Positions 40,587 through 48,055 of a DNA stretch of 64,000 bases are shown piece after piece (the stretch's first letter is position 1; each line of letters begins with the position of its first letter). Both the position numbers and the translations under genes were made by a program. The stretch lies in contig NZ_FNVB01000006.1 in the NCBI RefSeq assembly GCF_900108315.1, positions 268,180 to 332,179 on the forward strand, read 5' to 3'. Origin of the DNA: Saccharopolyspora kobensis. Lineage in GTDB: Bacteria; Actinomycetota; Actinomycetes; Mycobacteriales; Pseudonocardiaceae. The notes below the pieces were generated by a model. The model was given only the letters and a program-made list of their open reading frames with translations. It had not been told where the DNA came from and did not search any database.

Positions 40587-41083
40587 CACACGTCACCTCC
40601 TTCCAGCGATCCGAGGCGCTTGCGCAGCGTCGCCATCGCCTTGCTCGCCTGGCTCTTCACCGTTCCGCAGCTCACGCCGAGGCTCTCGGCGATCTCCGCT
40701 TCGGAGAGGCCTTCGTAGTAACGCAGCACGACCACGGCGCGTTGCCGCGGCGGGAGGCTTCGCAGCGCCTGCCACAGCGGCTCGTTCTCCAACCGGTCCG
40801 GCTGCGCGTACGCGGGCATGTCCGGGAAGTCGGCGAGCAGGGTTTCGCGCCGGGTGCGGCGCCAGCGGCTGACGTGCGTGTTCGCCATCGCCTTGCGGAC
40901 GTAGGCCGTCGGGTCCGCGCAGTTGCGGTTGACCTTGGCCCAGCGGGCGCCGACCTTCTCCAGCACCGCCTGCACCAGGTCCGCGGCGTCGTGCGGGTTG
41001 CCGGTCAGCGCGTGGCCGTACCGCATCAGCCCGGGCAGTGCCACCCGGACGAATTCCGCGAAGTCGTCTTCCGTCGCCGCCAT
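40586..41083 (-). CDS. SigE-family (SigE70-type) ECF RNA polymerase sigma factor
   Basis: 165 aa. Region 2 has DFAEFVRVALPGLMRYGHALTGNPHDAADLVQAVLEKVGARW; region 4 has LRSLPPRQRAVVVLRYYEGLSEAEIAESLGVSCGTVKSQASKAMATLRKRL. This matches the abundant actinobacterial SigE-like ECF group. The ATG at 41083 has GGGGGG before it. It is the first gene of a pair with the membrane protein; the signal is unknown. Confidence 0.92.
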   Translation of the reverse strand: MAATEDDFAEFVRVALPGLMRYGHALTGNPHDAADLVQAVLEKVGARWAKVNRNCADPTAYVRKAMANTHVSRWRRTRRETLLADFPDMPAYAQPDRLENEPLWQALRSLPPRQRAVVVLRYYEGLSEAEIAESLGVSCGTVKSQASKAMATLRKRLGSLEGGDV

Positions 41084-41318
41084 GTCCCCCCGGCGCGCCT
41101 GCCGCTGACAAGAAGTGCCGGCCACCTCGGCGGTCGGCACTGCCGGCAGGTGCGCGGTCACCCGGTCCACCCCCGTCCACTTCGGGTATCGCCGTGGAGA
41201 ACACGCCGCAGCGCACCCCGGGGTTGCCCCCACCAATACCGCGATCACCCAATCGGCGCAGCGATCCGCGGGCCGGGTGCCCGAAAGCCCGCGCGATGCG
41301 ACCAGGCGCCGAAACGGC

Positions 41319-41356
41319 ATCACCCCGCCGACGGCCGCGGCTGTCGACGGGGTGAT
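41319..41356 (-). terminator. Terminator-like hairpin after the DUF5926 gene
   Basis: ATCACCCCGCCGAC and GTCGACGGGGTGAT pair with one mismatch just beyond the stop at 41364. Confidence 0.6.
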
Positions 41357-41363
41357 CCACGAT

Positions 41364-42314
41364 TCAGCGGATGGTGACCTGGCGGCCTCGGAGGCCGTCC
41401 CGGGCCCGGCGCTCCGCCGCGTCGAGCGGCTTGTCGTCCAGGGACGCCAGCGCCTCCTCCAGCCGGCGGCCCAGGCGCGCGGCCGGCTCGTCCCACTCGC
41501 GGGCGTGCTTCTCGCGGTCCAGGTCCCACACCGGCACCAGGAGGCCGTGGGCGCGGAAGGAGCCCGCGTAGCGGCTGTCGTCGTCGAGCGCGAGCTCACC
41601 GCGGGCGGACAGGCGGGCCAGCGCGGCGACCAGCTTCTCCTCCGGCTCCGGGCGGACCCAGCGCAGGTGCGCCTTCTCGCCCGCATCCACCCAGTACGCC
41701 GATTCCACACCTTCGGCGGTCAGCCGATCGGTGGGCATGATCGCCGCGTTCGCACGTTCCAGCGACAGCGCCACCTCGCCGGTCGGCTCGACGTCGCCCG
41801 GCAGCCACCAGGCGAAGTCCTCGTGCACCTCGACGTCGAGCTTCGCCTCCGGGTCCAGCAGGTCCTGCAGCCGGGTCGGCACGGCACCGGCCTCGGCGGT
41901 CTCCGGCCCGACGACCGACAGCGATTCGCCCAGCTCAGCGCCCTGCACCCATTCCACGGCGCGGGCCAGGTCGCGGCTGATGTCCCCGGAGTGGGTCTGC
42001 ACCTGGAGCCCGATGAACGACTTGTCGTCGTTGCGGCGCAGTCCGGCGGCGGCCATCGGCAGCACCGTCGCCAGGGTGATCTCGCCGTCGCCGCGCAGCG
42101 GCAGCTTCGCCGTCGCCGACGGCACGAACTCGCGCAGCGCGATCAGCTCGCACTCCGCAGCCAGCCCCTCGAAGGGCCTGGTCACGATCACGTCGGCGGC
42201 ACCACCGGCGGCGCCGTGGCAAGCCTTGTAGCGCTTGCCGGAACCGCACGGGCAGGGCTGGCGCGGCTTGATCCCGGTGTCCGCCTCGGGCTTGGGCGCG
42301 GTTCGCTTCGACAC
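41364..42314 (-). CDS. DUF5926 protein with SEC-C zinc motif
   Basis: 316 aa, soluble. The N-terminal SEC-C motif PCPCGSGKRYKACHG (residues about 20-34; C-x-C...C-H) is a zinc-binding element also found at the end of SecA; the rest matches the actinobacterial DUF5926 family (FIGLQVQTHSGDISRDLARAVEWVQ, LDVEVHEDFAWWLPG, REWDEPAARLGRRLEEALASLDDKPLD). Function unknown; an RNA or ribosome/SecB-like role is only a guess for SEC-C proteins. A hairpin follows. Confidence 0.82.
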   Translation of the reverse strand: MSKRTAPKPEADTGIKPRQPCPCGSGKRYKACHGAAGGAADVIVTRPFEGLAAECELIALREFVPSATAKLPLRGDGEITLATVLPMAAAGLRRNDDKSFIGLQVQTHSGDISRDLARAVEWVQGAELGESLSVVGPETAEAGAVPTRLQDLLDPEAKLDVEVHEDFAWWLPGDVEPTGEVALSLERANAAIMPTDRLTAEGVESAYWVDAGEKAHLRWVRPEPEEKLVAALARLSARGELALDDDSRYAGSFRAHGLLVPVWDLDREKHAREWDEPAARLGRRLEEALASLDDKPLDAAERRARDGLRGRQVTIR

Positions 42315-42335
42315 TGCAGATCCCCTCGCTCGCGG

Positions 42336-43178
42336 TTACGTCGCCGTGACGCTACCGAACCGGGAGCTGTCCGAATCATCCAGGTGGGAGCGGGTCGAGG
42401 CGGGCGAGTTGGTGGCCAGGTACCGCACGCCGGCGCGCTGGCAGAGATCGATGTCGGCCTGATCGTCGACCGTCCAGCAGTAGGTGTCGCGGCCGAGCGC
42501 GGCGGCGCGGGCGACGAAACCGGGATCCTCGCGCAGCAGCCGGATCCCGGGGCCGGCGATGTCGGCCCACGGCGGCAGCACGCCGTTGCGCCACGCGCTG
42601 CGGAACCGGTCGAAGAGCAGCACCGTCGGCACCCGCGGCGCCGCGGCGCGGAACCGGCGGACGGCGGCCTGGGAGAACGACATCATCAGCACCGGCGACT
42701 GCTCCGGGTCGGCGGGCGCGGCCAGGCCGTGGCGCGCGAGCAGCGCGACGAGCTTGTGCTCCACCAGCCCGCCGTAGCGCACCGGGTGCTTGGTCTCGAC
42801 GAACAACCGCACCGGCTGCGGGTGATCGCGGACGAGGCCGAGGAGCTCGTCCAGGGTCAGCACGCCGCGCTCCGGATCGGGGCGGGCCCAGTCCACCAGT
42901 TCGTCGGCGGTGCCCGGCAGTTCGCGGTGCCAGCTGCCGAAGTCCACACCGGACATCCCGGCGAGGGTCAGCTCGCTGACCACGCCGCGGCCGCTGGAGG
43001 TCCGGTCGATGCGCCGGTCGTGCACGCACACCAGGTGGCCGTCGCGGCTCACCCGGATGTCGCACTCGAGAGCGTCGGCGCCCTGTTCGAGGGCCAGTTC
43101 GTAAGCGCCGCGGGTGTGCTCGGCGCGGTGCGCCGAAGCTCCCCGGTGCGCGACGACGTCGGGAGTCGGCTGCCACAC
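42336..43178 (-). CDS. Glycerophosphodiester phosphodiesterase
   Basis: 280 aa TIM-barrel enzyme. PDVVAHRGASAHRAEHTRGAYELALEQGADALECDIRVSRDGHLVCVHD carries both catalytic His (HRG and HD) and the E/D metal ligands; FVETKHP and YCWTVDD follow at usual positions. It hydrolyses glycerophosphodiesters to glycerol-3-phosphate and an alcohol. No signal peptide, so cytosolic. GTG 43178 lies 7 nt after GATAAT (43186-43191), a good leaderless start. The DUF5926 gene starts 21 nt after its stop. Confidence 0.93.
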   Translation of the reverse strand: MWQPTPDVVAHRGASAHRAEHTRGAYELALEQGADALECDIRVSRDGHLVCVHDRRIDRTSSGRGVVSELTLAGMSGVDFGSWHRELPGTADELVDWARPDPERGVLTLDELLGLVRDHPQPVRLFVETKHPVRYGGLVEHKLVALLARHGLAAPADPEQSPVLMMSFSQAAVRRFRAAAPRVPTVLLFDRFRSAWRNGVLPPWADIAGPGIRLLREDPGFVARAAALGRDTYCWTVDDQADIDLCQRAGVRYLATNSPASTRSHLDDSDSSRFGSVTAT

Positions 43179-43185
43179 GACGCCG

Positions 43186-43191
43186 ATTATC
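43186..43191 (-). promoter_or_regulatory. -10 box of leaderless glycerophosphodiesterase promoter
   Basis: GATAAT on the minus strand, 7 nt before GTG 43178. Confidence 0.5.
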
Positions 43192-43350
43192 CGGACCGCT
43201 CCGATCGAGTTCCGGGATCTGTGACGCAACGCGCGAGTCGTTCTGCCGAGCGAGGACGTCCCGCCTGGTCAGCGACCGTCAGCGCTTTCTGGTGCTGCAG
43301 CGCCCGAAAGCGCTCACCGGCCGGGAGCATCGGGGTGCCGATCGGCGCTG

Positions 43351-44259
43351 TCAGCGCGGCGCGGAAGCCGGGCGCGCGGCGCGCGGGGGCGGCGGGGTCG
43401 CGCGCACCGCGCGGACCTGGAAGCGCTGGAGCTCGGTCGGGTCCGGCTCGACCAGCAGGGTCATCACGTACTTGATCAGCCGCGCGGTGAGCACCGCCAG
43501 CAGCGTGACGAGCGCGTTGCTCAGGGTGTGCAGGACGACACCGTCGGCGAGCGCCTGGACGGTGTCGCGGAAGCCCCAGAGGATCGTGAACCAGCCGACC
43601 AGCAGCGTCGCCACCCACACCGCCCACCACAGCCGGACGCGCAGCGTCGGGAACGGCCGCGCGCCGCGTTCGCGGGCGCCCTCGGCGACCAGCACCGAGT
43701 GCTCCAGCTCGGCGACCGCCGAGCCGGGCACGAACAGGTTCAGCCCCGGCACCAGCACGCCGACGACCACCTGCCAGTCCGGACGGGCGTTGCGCACTCC
43801 TATGCGCTCCGCGGCCGCAGCGCGGGCCCGCAGGCCCCACAGCACGACCAGCACCCCGCTCAGCGCGCCCAGCACCCACAGCAGGAACCCGGTCGTGCTG
43901 ACCAGCGCGTCGGAGATCGCCAGCGGCGTGCGCGCCAGCGCCCCGTCCCTGCTCAACAGCAGCAGGACGTACCGCCAGCCCTCGGCCAGGGTCGCCAGCC
44001 CGGCCACGCCTGCGGTGATCCACAGCGTCACGAGCGCGGTTCCGGTCGTGGCTTCCGCGCGCACCTCGGCGTTGACGTGCTGGCGCGCGGGCAGCGCGAG
44101 CGGCCAGCGCCACGCCAGCATCGGGAAGCCCCAGCGCGGCACCGCCGGGTAGGCGGGCGGACCGCTGTAGCGGCGTGGCTGCTTGCGCTGCTTCGGGCGC
44201 GGTGGGCCGCCGGGCGGAGTGGCGACCCACCGGGTCGGGCGCGGAGGTCCTGGGGTCAC
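43351..44259 (-). CDS. DUF4328 membrane protein
   Basis: 302 aa. The N-terminus is a Pro/Arg-rich cytoplasmic stretch (PGPPRPTRWVATPPGG) followed by a WRWPLALPARQ motif. Six hydrophobic segments follow, with VRNARPDWQVVVGVLVPGLNLFVPGSAVAELEH, typical of DUF4328 proteins. Function unknown. GTG 44259 overlaps the rhodanese stop (GTGA), so the two are one operon. Confidence 0.8.
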   Translation of the reverse strand: MTPGPPRPTRWVATPPGGPPRPKQRKQPRRYSGPPAYPAVPRWGFPMLAWRWPLALPARQHVNAEVRAEATTGTALVTLWITAGVAGLATLAEGWRYVLLLLSRDGALARTPLAISDALVSTTGFLLWVLGALSGVLVVLWGLRARAAAAERIGVRNARPDWQVVVGVLVPGLNLFVPGSAVAELEHSVLVAEGARERGARPFPTLRVRLWWAVWVATLLVGWFTILWGFRDTVQALADGVVLHTLSNALVTLLAVLTARLIKYVMTLLVEPDPTELQRFQVRAVRATPPPPRAARPASAPR

Positions 44260-44609
44260 AGCACGAACGGCTCACCGTCGTCGGACACCATCGGCCGGCC
44301 GATCGCCGACCAGCCGTTCATGCCGCGCTCGACGTTCACCGCGTCCCAGCCGTTGGCGTTGAGGTACGCGGTGACCTTCGCCGACCGGCCGCCGGACCGG
44401 CAGATCACGTAGACCTGGTCGGCCTCCGGGATCTCGTCGAGCCGTTCCACGAGCTCGCTCATCGGCAGGTGCACGGCCTCGGGCGCGTGCCCGGCCTGCC
44501 ACTCGTTGTCCTCCCGGACGTCCAGCAGCACGCTGCCCTCGGGCAGCTGGGCGGGGATGTCTTCCGGCTGCACGCCGGGAACCTGATGACCGGGAACTGG
44601 AGTAGTCAC
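44256..44609 (-). CDS. Single-domain rhodanese-like protein
   Basis: 117 aa, soluble. Rhodanese fold with SVLLDVREDNEWQAGHAPEAVHLPMSEL and the active loop VICRSGGRSAK, whose Cys would carry the persulfide. GTG 44609. Probably a sulfurtransferase or redox carrier; no partner can be assigned from the operon with the DUF4328 protein. Confidence 0.9.
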   Translation of the reverse strand: MTTPVPGHQVPGVQPEDIPAQLPEGSVLLDVREDNEWQAGHAPEAVHLPMSELVERLDEIPEADQVYVICRSGGRSAKVTAYLNANGWDAVNVERGMNGWSAIGRPMVSDDGEPFVL

Positions 44610-45008
44610 ACCCCGATGCTGCCACGCCGGGCGTGGCGCCCGCGTGAGGCCCGCCCGGTGAACTCGTCGCGTGAGCGCCGTCGCCCGGCGGTGGGGCTCC
44701 GCCGGACGTTCGAGCGACATCAGGCATCGCAGCGGTCCGGGCCGGGAAACCTGGCGGGGTTGGAACGAGCGAACCGGGGCGGTGTCAGTCGTGAACGCGG
44801 ACCAACCGGCTCCACCGCTTCCGGGACGGGCCGGGCCCCGAGGCAGCCGATGCGCCTGGAAACAGCGCTTTGACCAGGCGAAACGCGAGGCCGTTTCGTG
44901 GTTGTTCACGCTTTCAGGCGGTCCTGCCCTCGAAATTGGCGAAGCAAGATCATCTCGTGCGAAGGTTCGCTTGCTTGCTCGATTCAGGTCCGACCGAAAG
45001 GGGTTCCC
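44610..45008. other. 399-nt stretch without a recognised gene
   Basis: Open frames here are short and have poor codon bias. The right third is less GC-rich and holds CTTGCTTGCTCGATTC and the AAAGGGG ribosome-binding site of the small gene at 45009. A promoter for that gene is likely; I see nothing else. Confidence 0.5.
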
Positions 45009-45227
45009 GTGTCTCGTCGAGCCATTCTCCGCTGGCCGCACGGCAGCGAATGGGGACATCTGGCCGAGGTACCGGACGGCGGTGGACTGCCCCGCTTCAC
45101 CGGCTTCGTCCGGATGACGGATCCCCGCGTGCAGACGCTGATCACCCTCGTCGAGCCGCAGCCGGCCGACGAGGGCATGTGGGAGGTCCACTTCACCGCC
45201 GCCGAGTCCGAACTCGTCCCGACATGA
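45009..45227 (+). CDS. Small hypothetical protein, 72 aa
   Basis: SRRAILRWPHGSEWGHLAEV...PRFTGFVRMTDPRVQTLITLVEP...WEVHFTAAESELVPT. A compact soluble protein with no family I recognise. GTG 45009 is preceded by AAAGGGG at good spacing and followed by a strong terminator. Both support expression. Confidence 0.65.
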   Translation: MSRRAILRWPHGSEWGHLAEVPDGGGLPRFTGFVRMTDPRVQTLITLVEPQPADEGMWEVHFTAAESELVPT

Positions 45228-45230
45228 GCA

Positions 45231-45271
45231 GCAGAGCGCCCGCCCGGCTCGAAACCGGACGGGCGCTCTGC
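45231..45271 (+). terminator. Strong terminator hairpin after the 72-aa gene
   Basis: GCAGAGCGCCCGCCCGG pairs with CCGGACGGGCGCTCTGC (one mismatch in 17). Confidence 0.75.
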
Positions 45272-45364
45272 GAGCCCTGAAGTCGAGTTCCCCTCCGCTT
45301 TGCCGTTGTCCGCAGCGGCGACGACTCAGGCGGCGTCTCCGGAGGTGCCGCATGCGCCGCAGGC

Positions 45365-45530
45365 GCATAACCCACCCCCGCAACTCGCACCGCCGCGGGT
45401 TCTCAGAGGTTGCCTGGCGAGGACAGCCCGTTCGCCGTGTATTGGTCATACATCAGAACGGGATCCCGCAGCCAGGCAGCCTCTGAGGTTCCGCCACACG
45501 CACCGCTACGCACAACGAGCCTGGAAAGAG
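45365..45530 (-). repeat. Family B 3'-UTR element after actP
   Basis: Conserved opening at 45520-45503, 12 nt after the stop; stem 45402-45418 with 45471-45487 (GAGGTTGCCTGGC/GCCAGGCAGCCTC); inner stem GCCCGTTC/GAACGGG. Distal block CCGCGGCGGTGC preserved. Confidence 0.75.
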
Positions 45531-45532
45531 CT

Positions 45533-47149
45533 CTAGTGCGAGATGGCCTTCTCGGCGCCTGCTCCGGTCAGGGAGCGGACCTCCATCTCGGCGTACTTGG
45601 CCTCGTTGACCTTCTCCTTGCCGAAGATCGTGCCGAGGTAGCCGAGCAGGAAGGACACCGGGATCGAGATCAGACCCGGGTTCTTCAGCGGGAACCAGGC
45701 GATGTCCAGCGACGGGAACATCGCGGATTCGCTGCCGGTGACCGCGGGCGAGAACACGATCAGCAGGATCGTGACCGCCAGACCGCCGTAGATGCTCCAC
45801 AGCGCACCGGTGGTGTTGAACCGCTTCCAGAACAGCGAGTACAGCAGCGTCGGCAGGTTCGCCGAGGCCGCCACCGCGAAGGCCAGCGCCACCAGGAACG
45901 CGACGTTCTGGCCGTTGGCCGCGATGCCGCCGAGGATGGACACGACGCCGATCACCACCGCGGTGATCCGGGCTACCTTGACCTCCTGGTTCTTGTCGTC
46001 CACCTTGCCCTTCTTGAGCACGTTCGCGTAGATGTCGTGCGCGAACGAGGCGGACGCGGTGATCGTCAGACCGGCGACCACGGCCAGGATGGTGGCGAAG
46101 GCGACCGCGGCGATGAAGCCCAGCAGCAGCGGGCCGCCGATCTCCAGCGCCAGCAGCGGCGCGGCCGAGTTCACCCCGCCCGGGGCGTCCTTGATCGCCT
46201 CCGGCCCGACCAGCGCGCCGGCGCCGTAGCCCAGGACCAGCGTGAACAGGTAGAACAGGCCGATCAGCCAGATCGCCCAGACCACCGAGCGGCGGGCTTC
46301 CTTGGCGGTGGGCACGGTGTAGAAGCGCATCAGCACGTGCGGCAGACCGGCGGTGCCGAGCACCAGGGCGACGCCGAGCGAGACGAAGTCCAGCTTGCTG
46401 GTCTCGCTCGTGCCGTACTGCGCACCAGGGTCGAGCACGGACGGCCCGGCGACCTCGGCGGCGTGGCCGAGCAGACCGGACAGGTTGAAGCCGTACATGG
46501 CGAGCACCCAGACGGTCATCACGAGCGCGCCCGCGATCAGCAGCGCGGCCTTGATGATCTGCACCCAGGTGGTGCCCTTCATGCCGCCGACCAGCACGTA
46601 CACGATCATCAGCGCACCGACCACGGCGATGACCAGGGCCTGACCGGACTTGCTGGTGATGCCCAGCAGCAGCGCCACCAGGCCACCGGCGCCCGCCATC
46701 TGGGCGAGCAGGTAGAAGAAGCTCACGGCGAGCGTGGACAGCGACGCGGCGGTGCGCACCGGACGTTCCTTCATCCGGAAGCTGAGCACGTCGCCCATCG
46801 TGTACTTGCCGGTGTTCCGCAGCAGCTCCGCGACCAGCAGCAGCGCCACCAGCCAGGCCACCAGGAAGCCGATCGAGTACAGGAAGCCGTCGTAGCCGTA
46901 GACCGCGATCGCCCCGGCGATGCCGAGGAAGGACGCGGCGGACAGGTAGTCACCGGCGATCGCGACGCCGTTCTGCGGGCCGGTGAAGGCCCGGCCGCCC
47001 GCGTAGTAGTCGGCGGCGGTCTTCGTGTTCCGGCTGGCGCGGAACACCACGACCATCGTGACGACGACGAACAGTCCGAAGATGCCGATGTTGAGCGCGC
47101 TGTTCTGCGCGGTCTCGTTCTGGGCCAGCGGGGACAGCGCGGCGATCAC
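45533..47149 (-). CDS. actP: ActP-type solute:cation (monocarboxylate) symporter
   Basis: 538 aa, about thirteen TM helices, SSS family. NGVAIAGDYLSAASFLGIAGAIAVYGYDGFLYSIGFLVAWLVALLLVAELLRNTGKYTMGDVL is the classic ActP signature, followed by MAGAGGLVALLLG and GTAGLPHVLMRFYTVPTAKEARRSV. Imports acetate or pyruvate-like acids with Na+ or H+. It overlaps the stop of the DUF485 gene by 4 nt. Expression is probably from the AT-rich region upstream of the DUF485 gene. Family B element follows. Confidence 0.93.
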   Translation of the reverse strand: MIAALSPLAQNETAQNSALNIGIFGLFVVVTMVVVFRASRNTKTAADYYAGGRAFTGPQNGVAIAGDYLSAASFLGIAGAIAVYGYDGFLYSIGFLVAWLVALLLVAELLRNTGKYTMGDVLSFRMKERPVRTAASLSTLAVSFFYLLAQMAGAGGLVALLLGITSKSGQALVIAVVGALMIVYVLVGGMKGTTWVQIIKAALLIAGALVMTVWVLAMYGFNLSGLLGHAAEVAGPSVLDPGAQYGTSETSKLDFVSLGVALVLGTAGLPHVLMRFYTVPTAKEARRSVVWAIWLIGLFYLFTLVLGYGAGALVGPEAIKDAPGGVNSAAPLLALEIGGPLLLGFIAAVAFATILAVVAGLTITASASFAHDIYANVLKKGKVDDKNQEVKVARITAVVIGVVSILGGIAANGQNVAFLVALAFAVAASANLPTLLYSLFWKRFNTTGALWSIYGGLAVTILLIVFSPAVTGSESAMFPSLDIAWFPLKNPGLISIPVSFLLGYLGTIFGKEKVNEAKYAEMEVRSLTGAGAEKAISH

Positions 47150-47751
47150 TTCTCCCGGCCTCCTTCGGTGTCGTCCGCAGCGGGTTCGCCCTTCTCGGCG
47201 TCATCCGCGGGGGCATCGCCCTTCTCGGCATCCGCCGTCGGCGCATCGCCCTTCTCGGCCTCATCCGCCGGGGCATCGCCCTTCTCGGCGTCCTCGGCCG
47301 GGGCATCGTCCTTCTTGGCGTCCCCCGTCGGGGCATCGCTCTTCTCGGTGTCCTCCACCGGGGCGTCGCCCTTGTCGGCGTCACCCTTCTCGGAGGACGC
47401 CGGGGCCGCACCGCCTTCGAGGGATTCGCGGATCTCCTCCGCGACCGGGTCGAGGTTGCGGTTGGCGTAGCGGACGTACCAGGTCGTGATGGCGAAGGTG
47501 GACACGAACTGCAGCAGGCCCAGCACGAGCCCGACGTTGATGTTGCCGACCAGCTTGATGCTCATGAAGCCGTGCGCGTAGTCGGCGAGCAGCACGTAAA
47601 CCAGGTACCAGGCCAGGAACAGCGCCGAGACCGGGAAGACGAAGTTGCGCAGTTTGCGCCGCAAGGCGGTGAATTCGGGGCTGCTTTGCGCAGCTGCCCA
47701 GGTTTCGGCGTCGATACCGGACCCGGACCCGACTTGGTCCGTGGTGCTCAC
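47146..47751 (-). CDS. DUF485 membrane protein with a decapeptide-repeat tail
   Basis: 201 aa. Residues 1-110 are the DUF485 domain (SPEFTALRRKLRNFVFPVSALFLAWYLVYVLLADYAHGFMSIKLVGNINVGLVLGLLQFVSTFAITTWYVRYANRNLDPVAEEIR) with two TM helices, the usual partner of ActP. The C-terminal 80 residues are about eight copies of an acidic EKGDAPAxDA decapeptide, encoded by a 30-bp tandem repeat. Such a tail is not part of the DUF485 family. Coupled to actP by a 4-nt overlap. Confidence 0.9.
   Translation of the reverse strand: MSTTDQVGSGSGIDAETWAAAQSSPEFTALRRKLRNFVFPVSALFLAWYLVYVLLADYAHGFMSIKLVGNINVGLVLGLLQFVSTFAITTWYVRYANRNLDPVAEEIRESLEGGAAPASSEKGDADKGDAPVEDTEKSDAPTGDAKKDDAPAEDAEKGDAPADEAEKGDAPTADAEKGDAPADDAEKGEPAADDTEGGREK
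47165..47400. repeat. 30-bp tandem repeat inside the DUF485 gene
   Basis: About eight imperfect copies of a 30-bp unit with core GCATCGCCCTTCTCGGC encode the EKGDAPA decapeptides. Copy number is likely to vary between strains. Confidence 0.85.
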
Positions 47752-48055
47752 GGGGTCCCTCCCAGATGAAAAAGGCCCCGGCCCGGGGATGCCGGGACGC
47801 GAGCCTGAATCGCTTTCAAGGCGGGAACGCTACGTAGTTCGCCCACAACTGTGAAGCCCCGGAAGGAGTACACAAGCTAACGATCGAGTGAAGTTGATGA
47901 AGGCCAATCGCAGTCATGAAAATGCAACTCAACATGACGATTTCACCCGTTCGGACTATTGAATCCGAATGGTTCAGACATCTACTCACGTAAAGTGACG
48001 AAGGTTCTGCGCAAAATCCGACGAACGGACTAAACAATCCGAGGAGGCATCACGC
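47752..48055. other. AT-richer promoter region of the DUF485-actP operon
   Basis: 304 nt without a gene, clearly lower in GC than its surroundings. It contains two similar 16-bp dyads, CGGACTATTGAATCCG (47952-47967) and CGGACTAAACAATCCG (48026-48041). Confidence 0.6.
47950..48041. promoter_or_regulatory. Pair of CGGAYT-N4-ARTCCG operator-like sites
   Basis: TTCGGACTATTGAATCCGAA (47950-47969) and CGGACTAAACAATCCG (48026-48041) share a dyad, are 73 nt apart, and lie upstream of the DUF485 gene. Candidate sites for the LytTR or another regulator of acid uptake. Confidence 0.4.

Larger units (their letters stand above)
45228..45532. other. Gene-free 305 nt holding a terminator and repeat B
   Basis: The 45231-45271 hairpin closes the small plus-strand gene and the family B element after actP fills 45365-45530; no gene is seen. 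Confidence 0.7.
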
